Positions 44,336-55,853 of a stretch of DNA of 64,000 bases are shown here, in pieces. This DNA comes from Saccharina japonica (Eukaryota; Sar; Phaeophyceae; Laminariales; Laminariaceae), in NCBI GenBank assembly GCA_008828725.1, contig MEHQ01000605.1, positions 653,501-717,500 on the forward strand, given 5' to 3'. The notes beneath the pieces were generated by a model. The model did not search any database. It was not told the DNA's origin and worked only from the letters and a program-made list of their open reading frames with translations. The position numbers were made by a program, and so were the translations under genes. Position 1 is the stretch's first letter. The number at the start of each line of letters is the position of its first letter.

Positions 44336-44827
44336 AGGTGTCCCCCGTGACAAGACAAACGACCATACGGTGTAAGTAGTGGAAAATATATGCCGGGAAC
44401 GTTTGAGTGTAGGGGGGGGGGGGGCATGCCTATTTGACCGTTTTTTTCCAACTCTCGAATGCTCTGCTCTTAACTCGGGCGCTCTTTAGTAGGGGTACCC
44501 ACAACTACAGCCATAGAGGCAAACCAATAAAGCCACATCTTGGAGTCGCTGGTCCGCTGAGCAAAAAAGTTGGTAAGCAAGAAGAGCATTCAAATGTTTT
44601 AAGTGGAGGTTCTCACAATTCTACGAGTATGGTATACTCGTATGAGAGGACGCCCTTTTTGCATCGAGCCGTTGCCTCATCTTACTACTATCTTATACTG
44701 GTAAGTATTATCTGATGAGTATTATCTTGTTAGTGTTATCTTGTCACTGGAGTATCATCTTATTAGTACAGTATTATCTTATGAATATTATCTTATTAGT
44801 GTTATCTTATTAGCATTATCTTACTGT
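44336..44827. other. Unassigned; ATTATCTTA-type microrepeat
   Basis: A loose repeat of TTATCTTATTAGTG lies at 44700-44830. The rest is unassigned. Confidence 0.5.
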
Positions 44828-45060
44828 TATTCTTGCCACCCCACAACAATGTGTGGCATGATCTTCAACGTTGATCACTCATAAGCATTCCGAAAGAAGA
44901 AAACCACGGAAACAAGAACAAGAGCTTTTTCTTATCTTCTTATCATTATTATAATTAGTGCGTTTGCCATCCGACAATATGCAGCACGAGCTTCAACGCC
45001 TCAACGGTGATCACTTCTAAAACATTCCCCGAAACAAACAATAAAAAAACAAGGGAAACA
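44828..45060 (-). mobile_element. Two family J tails
   Basis: Minus-strand tails at 44828-44920 (CAATGTGTGGCATGATCTTC, then GTTGATCACT) and 44955-45060 (CCATCCGACAATATGCAGCA). Both adjoin ATTAT-type sequence. Confidence 0.6.
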
Positions 45061-45297
45061 TACACCGCCGTGGTCTTTTTAGCAGGGCACCCTACCCTGC
45101 CCTGCCCTGCCCTCTGCCGGCTGCACGCAGTTAGTCGTTGATCCAGCGGCTATGATATCTCCTAACTCTTTCAGATCCTTTAACCCAAGTACTTGTATAG
45201 TGCATATGAAACCAGATTTTTGCAGCAGCAAAAATACTTAATAAAACCAAGCATAATAACAAGTGTTTTTTTTTTTTGCTCTTGTTTTATTAACGTA

Positions 45298-45376
45298 CCA
45301 CTCTGTCCCAAAATATAAGCACATGTTTTACATTACTATTAAATAAAAAATATGCTTATATTTCGGGACAAAGTGG
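45298..45376. mobile_element. Family P MITE, 79 bp
   Basis: CCACTCTGTCCCAAAATATA and TTATATTTCGGGACAAAGTGG; nearly perfect arms. TA precedes it; the right flank has TC. Confidence 0.8.
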
Positions 45377-45507
45377 TCGTAGTGGTTTTTGGTCTCGGAT
45401 CCAAAATATACAGAAACCGCGTCAGCGTACGTAGTCCATTTTTGTTTCGGTTCTACTCCTCGTGTAGAAAACAAAGAACACATATATTTGGGTTATTTCT
45501 ACAACTG

Positions 45508-45910
45508 CAGCAGTGGGTACCCCGACTTACGAGCGGGCGCGTGAGGAGAATAGTACGGCCAAATCGACCTGACCCGCCTACGACACCAAAGCTATTATTA
45601 TTATCTTTGCCATCCGACAATGTGCAGCATGATCTTCAGCGTTGATCACTCATAAAACTCCCAAAAGCAGAAGACCATGGAAACCAAGGAAACCTATGCG
45701 TACAGTCTAACACCTTTCTATGTCTGCACCAAAGCTATACAGCAGTCAGTGGGTACCTCCATTTATGAGCGCCCTGGGTAAGAGCTTTCCGCAAGAACTG
45801 GTCCCACGTATTTGGGACCAAACTACTTGGAATTAGTGAGGAATAATGTTTTCAGTTCTGAATGGGTTGCGGTCAAAACGGTTTTTGTCCCACTTACCAC
45901 CTACATACTA
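45508..45910. mobile_element. Family H MITE, interrupted by J and D insertions
   Basis: CAGTGGGTACCCCGACTTAC starts it; CGGCCAAATCGACCTGACCC and a second start (CAGTGGGTACCTCCATTTAT) follow. J lies at 45599-45727 and a D unit at 45782-45870. Confidence 0.6.
45599..45727 (-). mobile_element. Family J retroposon with 11-bp target duplication
   Basis: ACCAAAGCTAT occurs at 45588-45598 and 45728-45738. Between them is a 5'-truncated J copy (minus strand GCAGACATAGAAAGGTGTTA to GGCAAAGATAATAATA). This is direct evidence that J moves by target-primed reverse transcription. Confidence 0.88.
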
Positions 45911-45931
45911 AAAGCTGTGTATTGCGATTCG

Positions 45932-46130
45932 ACGAGGGAAGCTAATGCCAAAGTCTTCTCGCGATAAAAATGCAAGGCAAGAACCGCAGTGGGGGAGGAG
46001 GGAGAGGAGCCTACTTTGTGACCCCGGGTCTGAGTTACGACTATTAATAGGGAGGAGAGAGAAAGGAAGGGCGAAGATAATAAATGAGATGGGGAAAAAA
46101 AAAAGGAAAAAAGAAAAGAAAAGAAGGTAA
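45932..46130 (+). mobile_element. Family M dispersed repeat
   Basis: CTTCTCGCGATAAAAATGCA, then GTCTGAGTTACGACTATTAA, ending in an A/G-rich tract. Confidence 0.6.
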
Positions 46131-46282
46131 AAGCAATGCGTAGTTATAAGAGCGCTCGTTTTGGCTTATCGTCACGGGGCGCCTTTGAAATTCGGTACCC
46201 TACTGTGATGTGGTGCCTCACTTCACACTACCCACTGCTGTACTTGTTTATTTCCCACCGTGCACAGTACGAGTTAACCCCT

Positions 46283-46532
46283 TCACCCCTTATAACCCTT
46301 CTAGGACTGCAGTTCCGTTTTGGGGACAATCCACTCTAATTCTAAGTATTTTGTCCCCAAAACGGGACTCCAGTCCTGTAAGGGTTAAGATCTTGTCCCC
46401 CGTTTTTAGGTACAAACTACTTGGAATTGGTGTGGGAAAATTTTTTCAGTTCTGAACTGGTCCCACGAATTTGGGGACAAACTACTTGGAATTAGTGTGA
46501 GATATATTTTTTTCAGTTCTGAATGGGTCAAG
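46283..46532. mobile_element. One family D2 unit and two family D units
   Basis: D2 at 46283-46386 (TAACCCTTCTAGGACTGCAG to CCAGTCCTGTAAGGGTTAA), then two reverse D units with CAAACTACTTGGAATT cores. Confidence 0.72.
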
Positions 46533-46746
46533 AGAGGTGTGTCAGGCTTGTACATATTTATGTGTACATGTATGGCATGAAGAATCGGCACGGACACTGG
46601 GCGTGCTGGATGTCGACGGGAGAAAGGAAGGTTTAATGTGGAGAACACGCGCACCTATACCTCTCTTGAAGGTTCAAGGTGCTCGATTTTCAAACATACG
46701 CAAGTTACGTGACTACGTAGGCTAGTGGATAGTGCTATACTGCTGT

Positions 46747-46897
46747 ATGTGTGTGTGTTCTTTACATTAAACCTTCCTTTCTACCCGTCGACATCCAGCA
46801 CACCCAGTGTCCGTGCCGATTCATCATCCTAAAAAGGTACCAGTTCTGTGGTCACAAAACTACGACACAGAGATACTACGCTCAGTGCAGTATACAA
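46747..46897 (-). mobile_element. Family K dispersed repeat with (AC)n end
   Basis: GTGTGTGTGTTCTTTACATT, CTACCCGTCGACATCCAGCA, GGTACCAGTTCTGTGGTCAC. Confidence 0.6.
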
Positions 46898-47297
46898 CCC
46901 ACTCGCGAAGTACTGAAAAAAACAGCTTACGTATGATATGTACATATTATATGATAGTTTATGATACAGCAATTCGAAGTTTGCGCCCGAAAACTTGGTT
47001 GGAATTCTAAATTCTAAAAGGGTCAAAGGAAAGTACCCAGGCACGACCATGGTGCTTTTGTGGTTTAGAGCGGTAAACAGGTTGTTATATTGTTGCAGGT
47101 TTGTGGTCGCTCATGGCTGTAGTTGGGCATGCTGTTTGTCGTTGTTGTTGCTGTCGTTGTGGTTGTTGTTGTGGTCGTCTTGATGATGATGGCGATGAAG
47201 AGAGGAGCGTGCGTAAGCACTAATGCGGAATTAAGGCGCCATTAGATAATCACTGTCGCCAGCACCACAGCACCAACAGCCCCGTGGTGGTTTTGGT
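46898..47297. other. Unassigned; GTTGTTG-rich end
   Basis: Unassigned up to 47100, then a (GTT)-rich stretch to about 47190. Confidence 0.4.
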
Positions 47298-47329
47298 GTG
47301 TTGTTGCTGTTGTTTTCGGCCATTAGCAC

Positions 47330-47870
47330 CACCAACACCGGCCGCCAACACCACTATACACTATATACCACCACCACCACCACCACGGCCGACACCACTG
47401 CCACCAACACCACCAACACAACCACCACCAACACAACCACCACCAACACCAACCCCACTAAACCAACACCAACAACAACACCACCACCACCATCACCAAT
47501 ACCAACACCAACACCACCGCCAACATTACTACCAACACCCAACACCACTAACACCAACACCAACACCAACACCAACACCGCCACCAACACCACCCCCAAC
47601 ACCAACACCAACACCAACACCAACACCAACACCAACAACAAAACCAAACACCACCAACACCACCACCAACAACCAACAACACCAACATTACCACCAACAC
47701 CATCATCAACACTAATACCAACCACCACCAATACCAACCACCACCAACGACACAACCAACACCAACACAACCACCACCACCACCACCATCACCATCACCA
47801 CCACCAACACCAACACCATCACCACCAACACCACCACCAACATTACCATCACCACGACCACAACAACCAT
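47330..47870 (+). repeat. (CCA/CAA)n array, ~540 bp
   Basis: Mostly CCAACA and CCACCA units. A/C-rich on the plus strand, as in the 16.4-20.0 kb array; its Thr/Pro frames are compositional. Confidence 0.93.
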
Positions 47871-48442
47871 TCACGCCGACCCACGCCCTGCCCCCTACCC
47901 TGTGCCCTGCATCCATGCTGCGTTTCCCTCTGGCGTGTGTTTGTTTCAGATATGCAACGACTACTGCGAGGGAGGAGGCACTAGAGGAGCAGAATACGCC
48001 TACTACACATTACAATGGGGGGTGGAGTGCTGGTGAGAGGCAATTGACAATGCTACGTATATGCGCATAAATGCGTACTACGGGCAAACAATTGGACCCC
48101 GCCTCTCCTGCGTGTGTTCTGTGTGATTCTGTCATTTGGGTAGACGTCTTTTTTCGGGGATGCGCCGTTTGTGTCCCCTACTTGGGATTTCCTTTCAGTC
48201 GGGTGTGTGTTGTGTGTGTTTGTGTTCTTCCCATTGAGCTGTCCTTTCTTCCCAATGAGCTGTATATTTCTGGGAAAAAGTGGTATATTATATATACCCC
48301 GTGTATATATGGGATCTATTAATAAGACGCAAGATAAAACGCCCCTTGGCGGGTTATTTTTCGAACCGATTTTCTCCGCAACAAGAAAGGCACACACAGC
48401 GAAAGTGTTGGGTTTGGAAAAAAAAAACTATTAAATATCATT

Positions 48443-48890
48443 ACGGAGGACCCCCTACAGTAAATAGGACCAAATATTGTTACTGTACTACGGAGGACCA
48501 TAGTAAATAGGACCAAACTTTGTTAGTAAAAATACGTAGATATGTAGGTTTTTGTATTTACGGAAGGTCCTATTTAGGGCCCGTATTAACGAGTATAAAA
48601 TAAATTCAATTTGGAAAAATAAAAATTCAAATTCGCTTTTCATTGGTCAACACACGCACCAGCACCAAATAGTAGGATCTTGGGGTATAATCGTGGGTGG
48701 TGGCGCGGGTTCTGACCAATGAAAAGCGGATTTGATTTTTTTTTTCCCGACGATTTGATTTTTTTTTTCTTCGTTAAAACGGGCCCTTACTATGGTCCTC
48801 CGTAATAGTAAAAACAGGTAAACCTATTAAGTTTTTGTGTGCACCGTAGGCCGTAGGTCCCCTATTTTACTACTGCTGTGGTCCCCCCCT
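48443..48890. mobile_element. Three-level nest: C within C, with B inside
   Basis: An outer C element (left ACGGAGGACCCCCTACAGTA, right end at ~48890) is split by a second C element (48490-48803, ACGGAGGACCATAGTAAATA to TATGGTCCTCCGT), which is itself split by family B at 48577-48786. The order of insertion is therefore outer C, inner C, then B. Confidence 0.8.
48577..48786. mobile_element. Family B hairpin MITE, 210 bp
   Basis: GGGCCC ends with TTA at 48574-48576 and 48787-48789. Confidence 0.85.
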
Positions 48891-48995
48891 AGTATCTATC
48901 TCGCCGAGATGGTTCCGTTGATAAACGCATCCCTCGGCGTTTTAGCGCTCTCCCAGTTGAACATAAATTTTATAATATTAACCCAATACATGATT

Positions 48996-49220
48996 ACGGG
49001 GGAACACACAGCAGTAGTAGTAGAAATCAGGACCAAATGTGATTATTAATAGTAAAAATACTGGAATATAAAAAAAATTAAAACAAATCACAGCTGTGTG
49101 ATGGAGGATTTCGTCGAAACTCTTCTTTGCCCGCTAGCTGAGTGTAATATACATACTTCGATCGCGCGAATATATACTACTGTAGGTTTTTGTGCATGTG
49201 GTGGGTCCTGATTCCTCTGG
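48996..49220. mobile_element. Worn family C element interrupted by family L
   Basis: TTACGGGGGAACACACAGCA left, TAGGTTTTTGTGCATGTGGT then GGGTCCTGATTCC right. Family L (minus) lies at 49082-49172: AAATCACAGCTGTG to TTCGATCGCGCG. Confidence 0.5.
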
Positions 49221-49287
49221 TTCCCGGTAACAGTCAGAGAATGTGTGTATTGTCCTGCTATTGAATATCTGTACCTGGTGTTACTGC

Positions 49288-49448
49288 GTTCTGCACTGAG
49301 CGTAGTATCTCTGTGTCGTAGTTTTGTGACCACAGAACTGGTACCTTTTTAGGATGATGAATCGGCACGGACACTGGGTGTGCTGGATGTCGACGGGTAG
49401 AAAGGAAGGTTTAATGTGAAGAACACACACACACACACACACACACAC
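49288..49448 (+). mobile_element. Family K dispersed repeat with (AC)n tail
   Basis: Opposite orientation to the others: GTAGTTTTGTGACCACAGAA, CGGCACGGACACTGGGTGTG, GTCGACGGGTAGAAAGGAAG, then a (AC)n run of 13 units at 49423-49448. Confidence 0.65.
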
Positions 49449-49984
49449 GTGCACGAGGCGGGGCTCACCTTTACTTCCTGCCCAGAAGAAGTACCGATAG
49501 TTTACGTCGAATATACGACTACACGAGTACTACGCCGTAGTTTCCGGAACCAAAAATCCCAAAATTTCAATTTTTCGTTGGTCCTTTTTTGTTTTTGTTT
49601 TACGAAGTTTTGCGAGTTATTGGTTTTCTTTTCGGCTGCCGTTCTTTTGTCGACCTGGACAGCACAGGACATACGTGATCAGCTACGTAATGCCCTGGTA
49701 CACCAGAAATATCGTGTATACCACAGGTATTTTCTGAGTTAGCCCCTGCCGTGTGGTTATTTATGGCCGGGCCTAGCTATAAGTAGATTGGTACGGGTCA
49801 CCTCTGTTTTTGGTGCAGAAGAAGGACTGGAAGTTTCTACAACTAAAAACTGTAGTTTCCCGAACCAAAAGTTCAATTTTTCAACTTTTCATTCTTCGTT
49901 TGTTTTTTCTTTCCGATTATTATGATTAATATTATGGTTAATTTCGGCTGGCCTGTCAGCCAGGGCAGCGCATACAGACATATA
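49449..49984. other. Unassigned sequence
   Basis: Two similar stretches, 49538-49580 and 49850-49890 (TAGTTTCCNGAACCAAAA), suggest an old local duplication. No gene. Confidence 0.4.
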
Positions 49985-50097
49985 TAAACCCGTCCGTAAG
50001 TACGCGCGATCGAAGCGAAGTATCACACTCGGCTTGCAAAGATGAGTTTCGGCCAAATCCTCGATCTCATCACAGCTGTTTGAAAAAAAAAAAAAAA
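49985..50097 (+). repeat. Family L dispersed repeat with poly(A) end
   Basis: GTAAGTACGCGCGATCGAAG to CTCATCACAGCTGTTTGAAA and an A run. The A tail hints at retroposition. Confidence 0.65.
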
Positions 50098-50562
50098 CAT
50101 ATGATGCACGACGTACGTACGTACGAGCGCATTGGTATCATTTTTTATTGCACATGTGTTTTCTGAAGCCGCCCCTCTTTCCCTTGCTGGTGGTGCCTGC
50201 GTACGTACATATAATAGCTGTATCTTCTTCGGCGGCGGGTAAACCCTACACTAATTCCAAGTAATGTATCCCCTAAAACGGGCAGTGCGAGAAGCGTATG
50301 GTTCTTGGTATATAGTATTACCCGTGCGGCCCTTATATTTGCGGACATAGCGGTATGGCTTTATTTATAGTATAGAGGTTAACCATTTTACTGGTGCAGT
50401 GTACAAAACAACATATGACTCTAATTTCAAGTGTTTTGTCCCAACAATGGGACTGCAGTCCTACTATGAATAAGCCGCATGCCTAAACGGGGTAAGGTGA
50501 AGGGAGCAGGGAAATGAAGTAGGAGTTGCGCTGCTTCACTCCCCCCCCCCCCCCCCCCTCTT

Positions 50563-50757
50563 CGTAGGATGCAGCTCACCCTTCATGCGACTCGCCCAAT
50601 ACCTCACGGCGCTTCGCGCTTGGTGCAATCAATGTCTGCCTGACTGGTGGAAACCCAACGTGCTCCGTCCCGGCATTGTAGGGATGCGAGGGTCTATGGT
50701 CATACGACTAAGAGGTCTATGATCGTACGACTACGGCCATGCACATGAGCACACCCC
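50563..50757 (+). mobile_element. Family E retroposon copy, plus strand
   Basis: AGGATGCAGCTCACCCTTCA to GGCCATGCACATGAGCACACCCCC; the CGTACGACTA segment is duplicated. Confidence 0.7.
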
Positions 50758-50782
50758 CTCTCCAAGTTGAGCCTCTCCGTGT

Positions 50783-50860
50783 CGAGAGGGATGCGTGGTC
50801 AATGGTCAAATGACTGAGGCAAATAACAAATGATGACTCCCCCCTCCCCCCCCCCCCGCC
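50783..50860 (+). mobile_element. LINE 3'-end fragment with poly(C) tail
   Basis: GAGAGGGATGCGTGGTCAAT, GGTCAAATGACTGAGGCAAA, then ATGACTCCCCCC. Lies just 3' of a family E copy in the same orientation. Confidence 0.7.
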
Positions 50861-51432
50861 TGGTTAGGCCTCCTTTTGCGCTTTGTGATTTATATGCTGT
50901 GCCTAGTACTCGTTAGTATGGCGAGTCGGCGAGTGGCACGGCACGTGAAATGTAGGTAGAGCTGGTTTGGTATGTGTTGCTTGAGCTTGGTGCTTGCAGC
51001 TACTTGGGATGGTGTGTTCGTATCTCGTACAGCGATATATAGACGCAACAGCTACTGCTACTGCCATTTTTAATTTTTATAAATATAGACAGACGGCCAG
51101 TGGGAATGCTGCACGCTATGTATGCGCGATACATATATGTGAAGGCGTGTACTGGGGGGGGGAGGGGGAGGGGACGATACCCGCGACCACGGGTACTGCT
51201 GCTATAATTGTGAAGGTCACTGAGGGAAACGCCTCCTGTAATAATAAGACTGAGCTGGAAACAAAAAAAATGATGACTACCATTCGTAAACATAATACAG
51301 TAGTACAGGCTAGTAGTACAAGCATCAATGGTATATTTGTACGAATTCTACGTACGAAACCTTGTGGGGAAACCCAGCATGTATTTCTTTATTTGTCGTA
51401 TGATGTTCGCCACAACCCACAGCATCCAACTA
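50861..51432. other. Unassigned sequence
   Basis: No repeat family recognised; a 152-codon open frame at 50994-51452 has no recognisable domain and weak composition. Confidence 0.4.
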
Positions 51433-51610
51433 CAGCGGGGGTCCCCCAATAAGGCGGTGGTGTGGCAGAGCAATATTACCGCCTTATAGAGGGAAGCCGC
51501 CTTATTCATTCCAGGCTATGAGTGCAATTTCCCTGTCGCGCCAAGCGATTTTGACCGCCTTATATCGGGATACCGCCTTACTCAGACCGCCTTATTGAGG
51601 AACCCCCACT
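51433..51610. mobile_element. Family I MITE (pogo-like ends), 178 bp
   Basis: Ends CAGCGGGGGTCCCCCAATAA and TTATTGAGGAACCCCCACT, TA at 51431-51432 and 51611-51612. Interior has repeated ACCGCCTTAT motifs. Ends of the CAG-GGGTCCCC type are typical of the pogo/Tigger branch of Tc1/mariner. Confidence 0.8.
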
Positions 51611-51612
51611 AT

Positions 51613-52879
51613 ACCGCGGTAGGTTCGATAACAGTAGTGGGGTGAGCGATCTGCAGCACCTGCATACAGTACACATTCTTCGCAGCCCTATATGCTTATC
51701 TTCTCTTTTGTATACCTACAAGTAGTACGTACTTGTTGTGTTACTAATATTTGAGACTTTAGTGAGGTACAGGCCCTAAAGACAAGGCTGGGGGCAAAGG
51801 GAACGCTACGTAGCTAAAGAGGGTTGGGTTTGGGTCAGGTTTGAGTTGGTTGCATTTCTTTAATTTCGCCAAAGAGGGACGATATAATCTTGTGTGTCCC
51901 TGTTTTGCCAAAATTAACTCATCCACACCAACTCAAGTACAGCAGCAGTAGTACGCGATATATGCGTTGCATAATCCGATAGTTAAGAGTTGAGAATTTG
52001 AGGCTGAGATTTTGGGGAACAAGTGATAATTCCACCTCTTTGTACTGAGAATGGTGTTGAATAGTGTGAACACACCCAGTCTTAGATGATAATAAATTCC
52101 AGTCTGGCCAAAAATAAGAGATTCTGTCGCGTACTGCAATTACAATTATTTTACTCCGCTCCTCTTAATATATGTACCCCCTTGTACATCATATACGATA
52201 CATATATAACTACGTGCATCATATACGATACATATGATATATGTATCAACGGCGGTGTGAAATACGGCAGTGTGACACCAATCGTGCTGTAAAGGGTGTT
52301 TTGCGCGACTCCTACTACTTGCAGCGCGGTTCTACCATATGCTGTGGTGATAAAAATGTAATTTGTTTCAGCATCGCCACTTGACACCTGCACCTGACCC
52401 GTTCAGCACCGCCAATTTTTTTTTTTTTTGATTTTGGCTTGAGAACCCAGCTGCGCCGGGATGATACATAGGCAGATGCCTACTCGTCTACGTACGTGTG
52501 GCGTGTGGCGTGTGTGGCCGGGCCGATAGAGGCTTGACATTCGATCATTCGATGATGGAGAATTTTCATTTTGTTTGGCCCCTGTTCCCAAAAGGTCGGT
52601 TCTGTCGTAAGTGGTATATATGCCTGCCACGTTTTTTTTCTTTTCTTTTTTCTTGTGGTGGTGGTGGCTGTTGTTGTTGTTGTTGTTGTGTTTTTTTTTT
52701 GTCAACCAATGTCGATCACTCATAAATATACCGCCGGTCGCCCCCGGTGTTCTACGAGCAGTTGGCCACGAAGACAGCTAAGGTTGATGTCGGGGGTTCC
52801 AGTCTCCGTATGTATGGAGATTTTTATCTTCGAATGACACCAACTGCTGTCGAGAGCGCCTATTCTAGCGTGGGTAGGC
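51613..52879. other. Unassigned sequence
   Basis: Includes a GATATATGTATC/CATATACGATACAT short repeat at 52185-52245 and T-rich or GTT-rich runs at 52630-52700. No gene. Confidence 0.4.
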
Positions 52880-53090
52880 ACAATTCGATGCGAGTCGACG
52901 AGGGAAGAAAGTGCTGAAACCTTCTCGCGACAAAAAGGCAAGGCAAGAACCATAGTGGGGGAGGAGAGAGAAGAGCCTACATAGTGACCTCGGATCTGAG
53001 TTACGACTAAAGAGAGAGAAAAAAAGGGCGGAGATCATAAATGGGATGGGAACGAAAAAACAAAAAAAACAACCGAAACAAGGCAACCAA
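52880..53090 (+). mobile_element. Family M dispersed repeat
   Basis: ATGCGAGTCGACGAGGGAAG, CCTTCTCGCGACAAAAAGGC, GATCTGAGTTACGACTAAAG, A-rich end. Confidence 0.62.
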
Positions 53091-54210
53091 GAGGAATTCA
53101 AGAAGAAAGGAAAACCTAAGCACGTACCGGTATGTATATACAATATGTATACTCGTATACTACATCATTCTGTAACTGCTCACTTTTCCGACCCTAGTCC
53201 ACCAATTCCGACGATCATAATTTTTTATGAATGCCTGCCTGTGAGCAGTGCCTGCCCGTGAGCAGTGAGCAGTCCGTAGGCAGCCCGTGGGAAGTACCAT
53301 GTACCAACCATCGCGTTAGGGTTAGGTTAGGGATTATAGGTAAAGTCTTCGATGCAAATCAACGGGCGGTGGGAACCATGAATCGGAGCCCCTGCGCGAT
53401 AAACATGCAGCAAATCATTATTAGATACAAAGTACCAGGGGTGGGAGGGGGGCGACTGGGGCGACACCTGCGGCCACGGACGGACGGTTGTTCAGAAGGC
53501 CATCTCTAGGGTAAAACATCCTATCACATCACCTATCACATCATACGAGTTGAGCTGAAAAGAAAGTGTGACGACCCTAAAGTAAAACAAAAAACGAAAC
53601 AAAAAAGTGCTCTTGCCCGTACTTCACCATCACCCTTCTCTCTCATTTTTCTCGTTTTTTTTTTTTTTTTTCTATCGTGTTTTTCATCTGACAATGTGCG
53701 GGTAGTAAATCACGTATTTACAATTAATAACAGCACGAACAGGCTTCAACATCGATGACTGAAAAGCATCACCCGAGAGAAAATCAGTAGCGCGAGCTTT
53801 CAACATCAACCCCTGAAAAACATGACCAGAAATAGGTAAACCATCGAAAATCCTTGACATTTGCTGGTCCAGCATTCGGGCCTATGGTGCCCAAAGATGT
53901 CGGGAGACATGTCAAGCAAGGCAAAACATGGGCTGTCAAGGGTGTAGGGCCGAAGGAACCCTAAAACCTAGTGGTTTGGTGTCAGTCACGGCATGTCAAG
54001 GCAAATCTGCTGTCTGTCAAGGGTTGAAAGTCCTGTCTCCTGACATCTATGTATGGTGCTGGTCGGAAGCTGATCCTTTTAGTTAGCAAGCCTATTATGG
54101 TGCTGGTCGGAAGGGCGAAACTATACTACCGTAAATATAGTTGAGTTTTGCGTAGGGGTGCGATGCCTTTTTTTTTTGAGTGCTCAATTTTATGCAGAAC
54201 CGGAAAAGCG
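53091..54210. other. Unassigned sequence
   Basis: 53228-53335 has repeated GCCTGCCNGTGAGCAGT and TTAGGGTTAGG; 53870-54110 has repeats of ATGGTGCTGGTCGGAAG. No gene supported. Confidence 0.45.
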
Positions 54211-54556
54211 GTTTGCCATTACCGAACAAAAGGTGTTTGCCAATACCGAACAAAAGGTGTTTGCCAATACCGAACAAAATGTGTTTTGCCAATACCGTAC
54301 ACAAGGTGTTTGCCAATACCGAACATGAGGTGTTTGCCAAGAGCGAACAAAAGGTGTTTGCCAGCACCGAACAAAAGGTGTTGGCCAATACCGAACAAAA
54401 GGTGTTTGCCAATACCGAATAAAAGGTGTTTGCCAATTCCGAACAAAAGGTGTTTGCCAATACCGAACAAAACGTGTTTGCCAATACCGAACTAAAGGTG
54501 TTTGCCAATACCGAACAAAAGGTGTTTTGCCAATGCCGAAACAAAGGTGTTTTCGG
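54211..54556. repeat. 24-bp minisatellite, 14 copies
   Basis: Unit GTGTTTGCCAATACCGAACA plus AAAG. Two copies have 25 bases. The unit has no stop in any of several frames, so an octapeptide repeat (minus strand CSVLANTF, then LFGIGKHL after a one-base insertion) is open over most of the array. No start signal or domain indicates translation. Confidence 0.92.
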
Positions 54557-54990
54557 AAAAATCCAGGTCGAGAGCCTTTTCCGAAAATGCAATGTTCGGT
54601 TTTTGTTTTACTTTAGCATCCTTGTCGTTGAATAGAAAAACGAGCGCCGAAGAAAAAAAAAACGGTCGCATCCCTCGTACTGCTGTGCAAACTCAACGGT
54701 CTTTATTTACTACTGTGTAACCCCGGTACTCTGTACGTAGAAGGGAGCTTAATGGGATGGAAAAAAGACAAGTAAACAAAAAAACAACGTTTTTTTTCTT
54801 GTGGAGGAAATATTTACGGGTGATCAGCGCTGAAGCTTGTGCTGCACATGGTCTGATCATGATGTTCTTAAAAAGGGACCGGTGGAGTAGTGGGTAGGTC
54901 CCTTTTAAGGAACCCTACGTATTAGTAGTGCGTTGGGGATTGGAAGTCCCTTATTTACGGTAGGAACGCCCCTGATCAAGAGAGTTGGTA

Positions 54991-55371
54991 CAGTGGGCAC
55001 TCCGATTTAAGAGCGTCCAAGATAAGACCATTCGGGATTTTTTAAGAGCGGTCAAATCGGCATATCCCGCCTACACTAACAGCTATACACTGCCCACTAC
55101 AGATAAGAGCAATGTATAGTTAACCCATTCAGAACTGATAACATGATCCCACACTTATGCCAAGTAGTTTGTACCCAAATATGTGGTACCAGTTCTTGAG
55201 GGGTCAAGAGCATTCGGGATTTTTTGAAGAGCGGTCAAATCGGCATGTCCCGCCTATGATACACTAAAAAACAAAATATTGCCCACTACTAGATAAGAGC
55301 AATGTTGTAGTTAAAAGCGCTTGTTTTGGCTTTTATCGTCCCGGGGCGCTCTTAAATCGGGTTACCCACTG
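54991..55371. mobile_element. Family H MITE with internal duplication and D insertion
   Basis: CAGTGGGCACTCCGATTTAA on the left and CTTAAATCGGGTTACCCACTG on the right, TA before the left end. The interior ATTCGGGATTTTTT...GCGGTCAAATCGGCAT occurs twice, separated by a family D unit at 55121-55206. Confidence 0.75.
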
Positions 55372-55604
55372 CTGCAGTACATAGTATACCGGTCCGCTGT
55401 CGTCAGTAATGGACAAAATCGATATGCAGATTTTTGAAGGACCCTTATTTACCGTTTTCCCTGCCCAAAAAGGGGCTACATTGGGAATTCAGTTGCAGCG
55501 ACGAAAAATATGCCAGATGCGGTGTTATCAATCGTCTATCGTCTATTAATACTGGGAGCGCATGGAAGTAGCCTGATACCAGCGAGGGGTGCGTAGCAGT
55601 AGCC

Positions 55605-55853
55605 GACGCGAGCTACGGTAGAGGTAGCACTTTTTTGGCTGAATGTTTTCTGAACGATCGGGATCCTTAATCAAATTTCGTCGAACTTTAATTCTTGTGG
55701 CGAAATAGGTTTCAGACTATACTTCGGTCATGAGATTTCTCATCCGGCAGCACTTTTATTTTCCTCCAAAACCGTTTTTTTTCGGTGAGGCGTGACGCTC
55801 CTTAAGTGAGGAGCTCAGAAAAAACATGGTGCACCTCTATCGTAGCATGCGTC
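55605..55853. mobile_element. Family F MITE, short form (249 bp)
   Basis: Left GACGCGAGCTACGGTAGAGG, right CTCTATCGTAGCATGCGTC, AGCC on both sides. Same length as 12493-12741. Confidence 0.82.

Noticed and set aside
50994-51452. 152-codon plus-strand frame
   Set aside because: Low-complexity ends, G-rich interruption, no recognisable family; chance is sufficient.
54095-54592. 165-codon minus-strand octapeptide protein
   Set aside because: Explained by the 24-bp unit length and absence of stops in the unit; no evidence of a gene.
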